A DNA stretch of 64,000 nt, taken from assembly GCF_024713945.1 (NCBI RefSeq), contig NC_134678.1, forward strand, positions 1,984,001 to 2,048,000, in the 5' to 3' direction. Below are positions 1 through 14,200 of this stretch, piece after piece. A model generated the notes under the pieces. It did no database searches and was not told the DNA's origin. It saw only the letters and a program-made list of their open reading frames with translations. A program made the translations under genes and the position numbers. Origin of the DNA: Dermatophagoides farinae (Eukaryota > Arthropoda > Arachnida > Sarcoptiformes > Pyroglyphidae). How positions within the stretch are numbered: position 1 is the first letter of the stretch; every line of letters starts with the position of its first letter.

Positions 1-2472
1 ATTCTACCTCAACAACAACGATAAAAACATAATGATGATGATGATGATGATGATTTCATTTTGTTTGCACGATTTATGATTATTTCAAAGAAAAAAAAAG
101 AAAAACATGATGCGAGAGATTCATTGAATAGCTTCTTAGTGTGTGTGTGTGTGTGTTTGTATAAAATTTCCATTAAAATCAATTCAATCTTGTTTTTTGT
201 CAAAAATTCGATTACGTATCATCGTGACAACAACATCAACAACAACAACAACAACTCATTTCAATATTCAATTAAATTGAATTTTCTTTTTTTTTCTTCA
301 CATAAACAATCTTTCAATCTCCAAATATTTTCATTTCATTCGTGTGACGCGTTACCTGTATTTTTTTTATTTATTTTTTTTTGCGTTACGTAACATAAAT
401 GAATCCGTCAAAAACATTTGTCAGAGAATTGAAAACTTTTCTTTTTTCTCTATTCTGTGGAAATGAAAAATTATTCAACAAAAAAACAAAACAGAAAAAA
501 ATAAACAAATACGATTGGGAATACTTGTGTGTTATTATTTTTGTTGAAAGACGATTTACCATTGCAAACATTTATTCATTCATTCATTCATCATTCATTT
601 TCTTGAATATCGTATTTTTTTTTATCTCTCTCAAAACACATCACACACGTATGCAAACATAAACATGGACATGGAATCAATAATAAATATGTGTGTGTGA
701 TGTAAAAAAAAATCGAAAACTGTACACGTAAAAGAATCTAAATAAATTTAATGGCCTAAAGCAAATCAAACCGCTTATAGAGATAAAGGTAGCTTATTTT
801 TAATAAGGCAAGCAATTTTTTTTCTCACTGAAATTGTCACTACTATCGCATCATAACATATTGGATAATATTTTGACGGAAATAGAATGAAAAAAAAAAT
901 TCTGGCTGTTTTTTTTCACCATGAACAATATGAACATATATATTATTAACAATTATTATACAAAATGAATATTCTGAAAAATTTTGATAAAAATGAATTT
1001 ATTAGGCAAATAAGAAAAAAAAATCAATAATTATCAAAATGAATTTGAAAGAAAAAATTCTTACCCAAATAGAATGATGAATTCAATGATGATGATGGCG
1101 AAGATTTTTTTTTTTTTTTTTAGCCGCAAACAGAATTTTGTTCAAGTTTTTTTTTCGATTGAATGCAATCACAGATTTAGATTTTTGTTTGTGTGATTAA
1201 AAAAAAAGAAGAAGAATATTGAACAAAATGTTAATAGGATTTTGTAAAGCGAGAAAAAAAAATTCAAATCCATGAATTGAAAATTTTAATTCAAATTTCA
1301 AATATGCTGGCAATCAGAACAAGAAACACAAACACTGGTTTGATTTTGGATCATCATTGAAATTACGATGAAAAAAAAACGAATTTCGTAACATCTCTAT
1401 ATTAGAATTTTTATTTTCACCACACTCATTGGATGTCGATTCTGTAAATGTGGGAATTATTTTGATGTTTGTACATCGTCATATAGGCAAAAACATTTGT
1501 AACGCAATTGCGCATCGTCGTCATATCAAAAAAAAAAAAAAAAAAACGAACCCTCTCAGTTTATCTATGTTTGCAATGATTCTGTGTCTGTATAGTTTAT
1601 ACACAATCCAAACATAACTAAGCCATTATCATCATATCAGAGCGCGCGTTTCACATTTCTTTTTTTCTGTTTGTAAAGTAAACGGAAAAGGAATGGAAAA
1701 AAAAAATTTCAGCATACAATTCACGATTCATATGGTGTTGATGATAATGTGAGAAGAAGAAAGAGAAGAAATTTGTATTGTCATCGAAAATATTGAAAGT
1801 TAATATTTCTGCATATATGTAGATGTAGTAGATGAAAAAAACAAGAATAAGAATCAAATGATTCTGTAGATGTGTACACACACACACACACACACATGTG
1901 ATACAATCAATAAAATTCCAATCCAAATGGATTGATGATGATGATGAAGATGGTTGGTTGGTTTGCTTTGGCCAACCAACGATTTTTTTTCTGTAATTTA
2001 TATCCACACATTCTGTACGAAAATATTTTTACCTGAACTTTAAAACTAAAAAAAAAAATTCCAATGCTCAAAATTTAGTTTGACCAAAGAGAATTTATTT
2101 TTCCTTTCCACAAAAAAATCAATCAATCATCATCAAGATATTATTATTTTAAGAATTTTTATTTTCTGTTTGTTTCTATAGGTGAGTGTGCAGTGTGTGG
2201 TTGTACAGTCTGTATTCTGGGATTGGCGATTGCCAACAAATATTTGTAGCCATTCTATAACGTAAATGTGTAGAAATTATAACTTTACATCGGAATTTCA
2301 GAAGTTGTTTATGTTGACCAAACAAGCATATAGACACATTGATAATGGAAACAGGGAAAAAGAATTTTGTTGTTGTTGTTGTTGTTGTTGTTGATATTTT
2401 TTGCACCAAATAAGCAAAAATAAAATTGAATTGAAAATGTTGAATCCAAAAAAAATATTCGAATGAAAATTA
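1..2472. other. Left-edge intergenic DNA, simple repeats only
   Basis: No coding segment with a recognisable domain was found. The stretch is A+T rich with (ATG)n near 34-54, (TG)n near 139-156, (AAC)n near 229-251, a (CA)n run near 1876-1897 and (GTT)n near 2368-2393. Open frames here are short and made of low-complexity residues encoded by those repeats. The right end probably holds the 3' UTR of the leftward SFT2-like gene. Confidence 0.6.
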
Positions 2473-3238
2473 TCAACAACAATAACAAAATGATGTACAA
2501 GTGGTTTGACAGAAATGTTTTAGAATAGTTTGTGCATAAGGCAAATAGGATAAAGCATACCAAATGAATGATAAGAATTGTATTGAACTGAATATAATTG
2601 CCAATACGGCTTTTTTCCACTTCAATGCTGATAATAATGTTAAAAGTATGGATAATATTAAAATCATTGAGGCGATTATTCTTGTCATGATGAACATTGA
2701 TTGTAATTGTTCCATTGGTCCAACTAGAAACATGATGCTATATATATATTGGATTTAAGATACAAATAGGGATGCGATTGGATAGAATGATGAAGAACGA
2801 AAAAAAAAATAGAGAGAAAAATTAAGATTATCATTATAAATCATATCAAAATGTGTAAATTTGTGACATGAATTTCTCATTATTCTAAAATAAATAAATG
2901 AATAAATAAAGTTCAAAACTAAAGTTGTTTACATCATTTTATATGATGATGATGATGATGATTTGAAATATTTTTTTTTTTACCTAAATAAACATAATAC
3001 AGTGGCGAATGTATAAATTGTTGCAAATGATTTTAGTGAAATTAAAATCATTGTCCATGCTAAGAATGTCAACAATAGGCTTAGTAATAAGCATCCAAGA
3101 AATAATTTTATTCGTGTGTAAAATGATATCTCCGGGAATAGTGATTTATGCTATTTTATCGTTGTCATAATACACATAGTCGGCCAATTGACAAACATTT
3201 AAACGTACCAAAGAACCGTCCCCAGCCACATACACCAT
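2473..3238 (-). CDS. SFT2-family vesicle transport protein (N-terminal exon tentative)
   Basis: A small four-helix Golgi membrane protein of the SFT2/SFT2D family, which acts in endosome/ER-to-Golgi vesicle fusion. Two exons are clear: 3150-2984 and 2737-2473, joined AG|C to give a serine just before the family-typical segment IMFLVGPMEQL, which resembles FLMGPVKQL of human SFT2D1. Downstream, MTRIIASMILILSILLTLL and WYALSYLPYAQ match the family pattern (xRxxAT...LCA, WYSLSYIPYAR). The protein ends with a Cys-rich tail. A possible first exon, 3238-3209 (MVYVAGDGSL, donor gtacgt, 58-bp intron, phase 0), would give about 153 residues, close to the usual 160. That exon has no homology support, so the true start may lie elsewhere. 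The family call is secure; the 5' end is not. Confidence 0.78.
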
Positions 3239-5251
3239 CAATCCACACCATCGTTCATAGTGGAAATAAAGATAACCGATGACAACCAAACCATATTATG
3301 ATAAGGCAAAAAAAAGAAAGAGAAAGAAAGAAAGAAAAAAAATGGTAGTAAAAATGTGAATAAAAATAGCATTAGAATAATTCTTGTATTTTGAAGTATT
3401 ATATAAGGGGAATACGATGAAAAAAAAATGGTCAGATAAAAACAACAACAAGAATATAACGATAAACATCATTTGGAATAGTATAAGCGAATAATAATAA
3501 AAAGAAAATGGAAAAAATATCCAAAAGAATTGGCCGTTTTTGGAATCGTAGATGATGATGATGATGATGATGTTTATATACAACTTGAATGTCATAAATG
3601 GTTCATATATAAGCAGATTCGTTCAATGGCCGAATTCTCTTTCTATTTTTTTTCTGTCTAATTCCATGATAATTACGCAATCCTTTTGGCGAAAACATTG
3701 AAATGTATGATGAAAAACAAAAAAGAGTTAATCATCATGGTCATTGCCGTATCATCAAAACATTTTGTTCAGGCCATTGTCTCTTTTTTTTGTTCTTATT
3801 CTTTTTTTTACGAATAAAACGATAAATAATAATGTGACTAATTCGACTAAAGTATACTATTTCAAATTCGATTTTTTACTTAAAGTCTTACGTTTTTTCC
3901 GGCTATGTTTTTATTTAAAAAAAAAACAAAAACTTTTTTTCACTTTCTTCATCTGCAGATCATACGAAACACAAACAAAACGAAAAAGAAAAAGATTCTC
4001 TTTTTAAACATTTTCTCACATGACAAATTGATCAATTTTTATGGTGTACGACAAAAATTTCTTTTTTTTTTGTAGAGAAAAAAAACAAATATGAACATTT
4101 TCTATTTTTTTTTTTTTTGTTGAAAAATAATTGGGATGATGATTGAAACCATGATGATGATGATGATGACGGTGAAAAAAAAGATGCTGAAAAGCAGTTT
4201 TTTTTAGTTCATTATTTTTAGTGGTCAAGAGAGAGAACGAGACAGTGGATAGAAAGATTCGTTTCTTTAAAAAAAAACGCACACACACACACACAGACCA
4301 AAATATGGACACATGATAAATTTAATTAAAATAGTATCATGGTGACGTTAGAAAAATGGAATCCATTTTTTTGTTTTGTTTTGTTTTGTTTCAGATTCTT
4401 TTCAAATATACAGACAGGTATGATAGGGCAAAAAATGAAAATTAAAAATTACAAAAACATATATAGAAATTAATTACGGGTATTTCGATGTTGTCCAAAG
4501 TTGTGGAATCCATTTTTTTTTTAGTTCGTTAGTATTAACCAAAGAAAACGGAAATAAAACCAAAAAAATAGAAGAAGAAAATAACGATATTTCGAAAATT
4601 TGATCAAATGACAAAAACAATTTTCGAAAAAAAACTCCCCAACAAAAAAATATTAATCAATTTCATCATGATCCGTCATCATTATTGATTAAACGATAAA
4701 AGAATGAAAGAAGGATAGATAATGATAGTATGAATTGATCATTATGTGTGTCCATTGTTAAATTCTAATCAATCAATGTTTGATTGATAATATTTTATGT
4801 GTTCACATTATATAGCCGAATCCATCGTTATTGTGTACTGTAAATGGCTTCAAAATCCAAGATCTGCTGCCATCTATTGATAGGATCCTAATTTCGAATG
4901 GATACCAAAAACAATATACGCAACAAAAACAACAACAACAACAACAACAAAAAGAATCTCATCATGCGTTTTTCAATCGTCTGTGTATCCAATAAAAATC
5001 AGGCCATTGATGATATTCCTCGTGTTTGTGTTCAATTTCACCTGAATTCATTTTCAACCAGAATTTTACAGCATGGATTCTTTTGTATGATATATTCCAC
5101 CATATGGATTTTTAATTATTTGATTTGTTTTGATTTGATTTTGATTTTATCAAACAAATTTTGGATTGTTTATTTCGATGTTTGTTTGTTTGTGTTTACA
5201 CAATGATCATGACGATTATTATTATCATTAATATAATCAAAAAAATAAATT
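3239..5251. other. Intergenic DNA between SFT2-like gene and LRRK
   Basis: Nothing clearly coding is seen. There are (GAT)n runs near 3551-3573 and 4151-4168, long poly(A)/(T) tracts and an (AAC)n run near 4929-4950. A less repetitive segment near 4813-4900 may belong to the LRRK promoter or 5' UTR. It has a 16-codon upstream frame starting MASKSK and a CTCF-like 14-mer at 4867-4880. Confidence 0.5.
4867..4880 (+). promoter_or_regulatory. CTCF-like 14-mer upstream of LRRK
   Basis: The sequence CTGCCATCTATTGA agrees at about 11 of 14 positions with the reverse complement of the CTCF core (CTGCCACCTRGTGG). It lies about 380 bp before the LRRK start in an unusually non-repetitive patch. By-eye motif match only. 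Confidence 0.15.
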
Positions 5252-8200
5252 GTGTATATGCAAACCAGAATAATAATGACCTCCAAGATAAATATTGGTT
5301 CAAATAATAAAACTGATGATGATAATGATAACAACAACAATATAAATCAACAACAATATGACGATAGCATTGATGGCGATTTTAAAGGAAAACTATTACA
5401 TCTTTCATGTCTTTGGAATAATCCTGAATTGCTTAGCGATTTACTTTTGGGTGATGAGGTTTGTTTCGTTGTAATCAATGTTAACAACAATAGATTTATC
5501 CGTCTAATAATTTTTTCCGCATTAATTTATTAGGCAGAAAATATTAATTCACAAGATTCAAAAGGTCGTACAGCTTTACATGAAGCTGTCATATCGGATA
5601 GCATGGAATGTGCAAGACTTTTGTTGATGAATGGAGCTGATCCTAACGTTCGATCTTATTTCCAATCTGAATCGACAACTTCATCATCATCAAAGAGTTG
5701 TTTACATCTAGCAGTACAAAGAGGAAATCTAGATATGGTACGTTTATTGATTGAATTCAATGCTGATATATTTCTACGTGATAATGATGGCAGGACTGCA
5801 ATCGATTTGGCACAAAATGAAAACCATGAAAATATTGTAGATGAATTAAAAGCAGCGATTATCGAACATGAAACCAATCTTTATAAATCGTTAGCCATTG
5901 CTGTGCACAAAGGCGATGTTAAATTGATGTCGGAGCTCATTTCCGATAAAAGTTTAAAAATTGATGCCAATAATCAATTTGATCGGGAACGAATTCGTTC
6001 TATAATGAATTACTCATTAAATGGCTCAAATACGTTATTGTTCAAGGCATGTCAAGAAGGTCATTTAGAGATTGTTAAAAAATTGATACAAGCTGGTGCT
6101 GATGGCCGCACACATCCAACAACAAAATATTCTCCACTTTATATTGCATCCTATCACGGAAGACTTCATATATGTCAGATATTATTGGAACATTTTCCGG
6201 AATTATCCGCCATTTATACTGTTGAACATTGGCTTCCGATACATGCAGCCGCAATTAACAATCATCAGGAAATTGTACAACTTTTACTTGGTTATCCTTA
6301 TCCAATCAAAGTTATGAAGCCATTTCTTACCAATCCAGCTCCAACAATTTCATCAAGACAAACGACTTATTCTTCGAATGAATTATCCCAAACAATTGGA
6401 ACAAATGTTTCTAAATCTTCAAAGAATTCTTCAAATGAAGATAATTGTGATAGCCAATATGTATATTGTATGCCTTTCGATTTAAATGCTCAAGATGTAG
6501 CTGGCCAATCCGTTCTATATATGGCTACATTAGCTGGTAATCATTCATTAGTGGATTATTTGCTCAATTTACGATTAAAAGCTGTCATTTATGATGAAAT
6601 GATAATGATAAATTCAAATGATTCTTCATTCGATGAAGATGATTTTTATGAAGATTGTGTTAGTCGTAATAGTACCAGTGGTAGTAGCAGTCCGGATATA
6701 ACTGTGATCAGTTCTCTTGATTCAAATAAATCTAGTCAACGAAAAGATACTCAACTCAGCAATGAAATTAAGAAGATTTCCGATGATCAATTGGATAAAG
6801 ACAAAAATTCATTTCGAAAACTAATGGGACATTTGATTGATAATTCCAGTTTAGATAAAAATAAAACTATAAAAGATTTTGGTCTAAAAATTTATCTAAT
6901 AAATCCAATAAAGATAGATATGTATTGCAATCATAATAGAGAAACATCTTTACATTGTGCAGTACAAAAAAGACATTATTCAATTGCATCATTATTGTTG
7001 GAAAACGGTGCTTATCCAAACAATCCAATAAATGGATTGACAGCCAACACATCATCCATTATAACTCGTGTTTCGCATTTTAATCACAACCTATTCAATC
7101 CAAGATCATCCATTTCGGAATCTGTGAAAGATTTAAAAATTATAAGCAATCAATTGATTGGTAAAGATTCGAATAAATGTGCTGAAAATCTGGCCCATAA
7201 TAAAGAGAGAAAATTTGAACCAAATGAATGTCGAAATCGTTCAACGGCACTTCGTGAAGCTATAAGAAATCGTGATAGAGCTATGGTTGACTTATTGCTT
7301 CGTTTTGGAGCTTGTGATCATATTGATTCTGGTAGAGATTGTGAACAAGAAGAATGTGATTCTTTGTCAGCATTAGAGATTGCATTTTCTAATCATGACT
7401 ATCATTTTGTTTCAAAATTATTATCGCTAAAAGCATATCCAGATTCTGAATTTAAAGTGAACAAAAAATCATTCGATATAATCGGATCTAATTGTATGAA
7501 TGCATTGAATCGTTTTCATATGATCAACAATTTTACTGTTAGTTCAATGTTTCCGACCAATCCGGTAATGGTCGATTGGCATTGTTTGAAAATTAATTCA
7601 TTAGATGACTCATTTCATCACAATCTAACACAATGGTTGATTGATTCGGCATTAGTTTATAATGTTAAACTTAAATTGAGCCATATCCAAGATTCCGGTT
7701 CCTGGAACACTGCTTTGGCTGCCATTACAAGAATTGATCTATCGGAAAATGGTCTCATATCAGTGCCATTGATTTTATTTACCGATCTGCCATCATTAAA
7801 GATATTAAATCTGTCTAAAAATAAACTACAGACTTTACCGGAAATAAAAACCCATTCAAAAGAAAAAGCAATCGATGATGAAAGTGTTTCAAACATTTTT
7901 CGCAATAATGATGAATCAATTTCTCCTAGTCAATCATCGCCGAAAACTTCAAAAACATTCCTATCAAGGATGCGTAAATCGCAAAGCGTTACCAGTGCAC
8001 TGTCAACTACATCAAGCAACAGTATGAAACAACATAATAAATATGCTAACAAATATAACAAAACCCGTTCAATCGATGGTTCAGAATGTTTATGGAATAT
8101 GCCATGTCTTGAAGAGTTATATTTACAAGACAATCAGCTTGAATGTTTACCTTCATCATTGTTTCAGCAACCTGAATTGAAAATACTCGATCTTTCGAAT

Positions 8201-11200
8201 AATAAATTACGTACTCTGCCACCATTGTTTTGGTTTAGTCCAAAATTGAGTGAATTAAATCTCTCATTGAATCTTTTGTGTGATTTACCATCGCCTGTGA
8301 ATTGCTTGAATCAAATAACATTCGATCCACCATCAAGAAATTCTATTGTTGGTACAATGTCAAAAAGTATTTCAACATCAAGTATTTCAAGTAATTTGTC
8401 CATTTCTGATCTTAAATTGGATGTTGATAGCTCTGGTTGCTCATCGCCTATGATAACAACAGCAGCAGCTAAAATTTCTCAAACAAATCTCATACCTTTT
8501 GAATTGAACATTTTTAAACCATGGTCCGGCTCTGTTACCGTTTTGAGCGATTCATTCCATGATCAATTTGATGTAGTTCAGAATGCAACAAACAATAAAG
8601 AGTCATTACTTTCAATAGATGAAAATAAACATCATCCATATCATTTTCCATCATCAAGGCAAGAATCCTTAAACAGCAGTAATTTGATAAAACAACATTC
8701 TAGTTGTTCATTAATTCAACTTAATTTATCACATAATGGTTTTGATCGGATACCATTTTTTCTTTCTTGTTTGGCCACAAGACTTACCCATCTAAATATA
8801 AGCTATAATCGTTTGAAAACTGTTTTCGATCCAAACTATATTCTCGGTCATCTGCCACTCAGCTTGAGACATTTGGATTTGTCCCATAATCAAATTGATA
8901 ATTGGTATAATATTGATGATGATATTGACCTGGATTCCGAATCTTCAGATGATTTATCCAATGGTGAAACGCGAACACTTTGTTTTCATAATTTTTTACG
9001 ACAACAAAAATCATGTTTTTCACCAACGCTTCCATCTACATCGGTCGATAAGTTTATTGGTTGCCCATATAAACTGCATACAAAACTAGATAATCTTAAA
9101 ACATTGATTTTATCGAATAATCATTTAAAAGAAATAATTGTCACACGTGAAGAATTGATCGAATGGATTGATTTTGAATTTGTTATCCAACAACAAGTGC
9201 AACAAAAATCCAAGAATATATTCACTTTCAATTTATCATCAAGTTTCGGTGATTCCAATCGCCAATCATCCAATTTATCATCATCAAATTTTGCGGCTCG
9301 ATTGTTCTCCAATTTCGGTAGCCAAGATGATCTTCATAAATCGGCTAGTATGGAAGATATCAATTTGAATTATAAGGCTTCAAGATATGCAAAATTATTC
9401 TTTCCAAATCTTTCAATGTTAGACATAGCTAATAATCATGTATCACGTGTACCAAAAACCATATCTTACTACTCACAATTATCGGTTTTAAATCTCAGCG
9501 GAAACACTGAATTATCTTCATTGCCACCAGAAATGGGATTACTGGCTAAATTATGGAATCTTAATACTCGTGGTTGTATCAATCTTGAAGAACCTATTCG
9601 TTCAATGATCAATAGTAAATCGTATAAAACCTGTGATGTAATTAGCTACCTTAATTCAATCTTAGAAAATTCTAAACCTTACACAAGACTGAAATTAATG
9701 TTGGTCGGTTATCAAAACATTGGCAAAACATCATTACTAGAACAACTTCGTCATGAAGGCACTGCCAGAAGAAGTCGTGCCCCACCTGATCATTGGGGCA
9801 AACGTATTGGAAACAAATCGATGCATATGAAAACGACAAGAGGTTCAACTTTATCCACTGTTGGTGTTGATCTTTGTGAATGGACTTATGAACGAAAACC
9901 ATTGAAAGGTTCAAATGTGCGTGATCGAAGTTTATCGCGTTCACGAATTGTTCAAGTTAACAATATCAGTAATAAAAATTCATTATTGAGTAATAATAAT
10001 ATTGGACCAATCACATTTCGAACTTGGGATTTTGGTGGTCAACGCGAATATTATGCTACACATCAATATTTTCTATCAAAACGTGCCATTTACTTGGTTG
10101 TTTGGAAAATAACCGATGGAGAGAAAGGAGTCATTGGAATGCATAATTGGTTGGTGAATATCCAAAGTCGTGCACCAAATTCCCCAGTAATAATTGTTGG
10201 AACTCATTATGATTTGGTTAAAGAATTCTATCCACCTTTTTATGCCAATGAACTTCAAAATATGATTCGTGATCGTTACATGTCCGATGCAGTTGATGCC
10301 GATAAACGTGGACTACCAAAGGTTGTTGCATCAGTCGAAGTGAGCATCAAAACCAGACATAATATTCGATTATTGGCTAATATTATCTATGAAACTGCAA
10401 GTGAAATGCGTTCTCCTGGTGGAAAAGATCGAATTCTTGAACAAAAAGTTCCGGCTACTTATTTGGCATTGGAAGAAATTGTAAGCATCTTAGCATTGGA
10501 AAGGAAATCGGAAAATTTAGAACCAGTTTTACATGCCGAACAATATCGACAAGAAGTTGCCCGTATGATGAAAGAAAGATATGATTTAGCTTTTAGAGAT
10601 TATTCAGAGTTACAGCAAGCTACTCGCTTTTTACATGAAAATGGTGTTCTTTTACATTATGAAGATGCACATCTTAAAGATCTCTATTTTTTGGATCCTC
10701 AATGGTTATGTGATATATTAGCACATGTTGTTACTATAAGAGAAATTAATCCATTCGTTAAAAACGGTATGTAAAATCAATGAGCTATATAGTAATATGA
10801 TAGATAATGAATTGATCGATAATTTTCTTACCATCCAATTTCAGGTATAATGAAAACGGAACATTTGTTACAACTTTTCAAAAATACCCACAATGCACCA
10901 ATGGATGTACAGAGTTATCTACTTAGCCTTCTTAATAAATTCGAATTGGCCATCACTTGGGATAATAGAACATTGTTAATACCATCACTTCTTCCCACTG
11001 AGGAACAATTACGAGCCGGATATCTTGGATGGGACATTTCCGTATGTTTAATTAGCTTATATTTCAAAGTTTAATTGAATTCTTTTTACGATGCACACTA
11101 TTTAGATTCCATTACGATCACGACTGAAAATTCGAAATCATCTAGCCAATGATTCTGGAAAAAATTCCACAAAGTTTCATTTTAAAAATCAATTATTTTT

Positions 11201-14200
11201 TCAAGAATTTACTGATTCACTAGATAATCAATTCAAATCTAATGATGATAAATTGAAAACAATTCCTTTATGTACAGTCACCGCAACAGCCCGTCATAAT
11301 CAATCAATTCATCGTATTCTTATTCTTTCTTACGTACCTTGCGGATTCTGGTCACGTTTGATCGCTAGAGTTTTAGCTGATGAATCTGTAATCGATATTG
11401 TTCGTTCCTTTTATTCACTACCACCATACGCACACAACGATCCATTACTTATTGACTTTTTGAATAATGTCAAAACTTTCTGGCATTGTTGGCAGACTGG
11501 TTTTGGCTTACGCTATTTAGATACATTTTTATTACGAGTAAAAGAATTCTCATTAATTAATAATACGAATATAGAATCAAAGTTTGCTTTGAGTTCGACT
11601 TGGAAAAATTATTGCTATCCATATGACTATAATCGTATCAAGTTTTATCTTAGACAAAAAAAAGAATCGATCATCAATGACGATAAACAAACTTCAAAAT
11701 CATCGGAATGGGGTGAAATTGACATATCTTCACAAAGTTCATCATTGATTGAAATTTATCTGCCAAATCAAGCATTACAAGTTGAAACTTGTTATTATCA
11801 AGAGATGAAAATTGAAAATGAAAATCGTTTAATTAAAAACAGCTATACATTGGAACCGAACATGGAGATGCTGACAAAATTATTGGTCATTATTGTCGAA
11901 CATATCGATACTTTGCTGGAAGATTGGTATCCTTCTTTAGGCACTCGATTTATTCATACTTCTGATGGTCGATTTTTAATCACTCGTGTTGTTCCTTGCA
12001 TTTCGTGTTTGCAAGCATTTTTAAACAATAAAAACGAAACAAACAATTCTGATGAAGCTAAAGACTCGAACAAAAATAAAGAAATTTTATCACCAGACAC
12101 CAGTGAAATTGATTCGAATTTGGTCGATTTTTACAAGCTTGAAGTTAAAAAAGCAGCTTTACAAGCCACAAATGTATCAGATCAGCAAAATTCTTCTATT
12201 TTTTCTACAATCAAAGCCAATACTGACAGTTCATCACACAATGCTTCATCCGAACTGAAATCAGAAAACAAAATTCGTTATCATCGTGTGAATGCATTCA
12301 TGGTTGAAGAATGCATACTATCAGTTTATGAAGATACACGCCTTGAATGTTTTAATCATGGACGAATTCGTATGGATAAGATTGCGCCAGATTTTGTATT
12401 TCGAGATTTGAAAGACAATTACCGAATTGAGAGTGATCAATTGAAATTTGGAAAACTCCTTGGAAGAGGATCGTTTGGTTTCGTGTTTCGTGCTCACTAT
12501 CAACCGATTCAAAAGATTGTTCAAACAAAAAAAGAAAACATGATTCCTTCTACGGTTTCCAATTCAACATTTTATTTACAAAAAAATGATCAAAATTCTT
12601 ACAATAAAAACTATGAAGTAGCATTGAAATTATTACAGCCAATCAAAATTGAACTATGTTCAAAAGGAATTCGAAAAGCAGATGTGGAAGCATATACGGC
12701 AATGAAATCTAAATGGGAACGTGATCCTCTTCAATATTCTTGCAAAGCTTATTGCACTGCACGAACTGAATTGAATATATTACTCAATCTAAAACATTCG
12801 AATATTGCATCTATAATTGGTATTTGTCCTAAACCTCTTGCTTTGGTCCTAACATTAGCTCCACATGGTTCATTAGACATTCATACAAAAGCTTATCGTC
12901 GTTCGGGAGCTCGTATTTCGGCCATTATTCTACAGAAAGCATTTCTTCAAATTTCAAAAGCTTTAGAATATCTACACCAACAACATATTATATACAGGGA
13001 TCTGAAATCTGAGAATGTACTAGTATGGTCATTTCCTCATCCCTATGCAAATCATCCACATTCTTCTTCATATCGAATCGTTAATCAATCTAATCATTTT
13101 GGAAATGATGAAGTTCTCCTTAAATTGGCCGATTATGGTATTTCACGATCGGCATTACCAACTGGAACCAAAGGGTTTGGAGGCACTGAAGGTTTTATGG
13201 TATGTGACAAAACTTTTAATATCATAAAATATTCATGACGATTTTTATTTCTCCTTTATCATCATTAGGCACCTGAAATAATGCTATTCAATGGTGAAGA
13301 AGAATATACAGAAAAAGTTGATTGTTTTTCTTTCGCAATGTTTATGTATGAATTGTCTACATTACGATTTCCATTTGAAGGACAAGAATTTGCAATACGT
13401 GAAAGTATTTTAGATGGAATACGCCCTGCGATCACTCAAAAAGATCTTGAACATCTTCCTGAATCATTTATTGATTTGATGACCCGTGCCTGGGCTCATG
13501 AACCAAGTGAAAGGCCTAACATGTCACAAATTGTTTCGATAATTTCAGCTCCTGAATTTTGTTCACTTCGTGATGTTGCCACGTTGTCAGATAATAGTGC
13601 ATTGATTTGTGCTACTGGATTTCAAAAAAGTGATTCATTTGAAAATAATAACAGGAAAAAATTCGGCCTTTTCCTGAGCAAAATTGGCAAGCAAATTGAT
13701 TTTCTTGAAGTTGATGGAAGCAAATGGAATCCAAATGGACAGCGACTTGTTTGCGAAAATTTAAACAAGCGTACAATAACTAGTTCTTGTATTGTAAATA
13801 GTAATCAACTTTGGCTTGGCGATTCTACCGCTTGTATCAATATATATTGTTTCAATGATGATTCTAATTATCATCAAGATAATGCATTTCAATTGCTTTG
13901 TATGGTAAAACTTGAATTTGAAAATCCTGCTTCGGTCATTGCAATTAAATCAATTTGTTGGATAGAAAAAGTTGAACTAGTCATCATCTGCTCAAATAAT
14001 GGCGAAGTATGGTTACTGAATTTCAAAAACATAATGAACAAATTAGAAACTACTATTGATTTAGATGTCACTTTAACATCAAGTTCATTGGGAATCAAAA
14101 AGATTGATAATAATAACCTTCCTACTTTTTGCGTTGCTAACGTAGCTATTGATTCATCAAACAAAACTGTAAATAATAATAATAATGATACCCAAACTGG

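Noticed and set aside
2309-2620. 103-codon minus-strand frame overlapping the SFT2 exon
   Set aside because: It is a frame shadow of the SFT2-like exon and a GTT repeat.
4898-5206. 102-codon frame upstream of LRRK as a possible first exon
   Set aside because: It is rich in Asn from an AAC repeat and in Phe/Ile, ends in a stop before 5252, and the LRRK frame already has good starts at 5252-5276.
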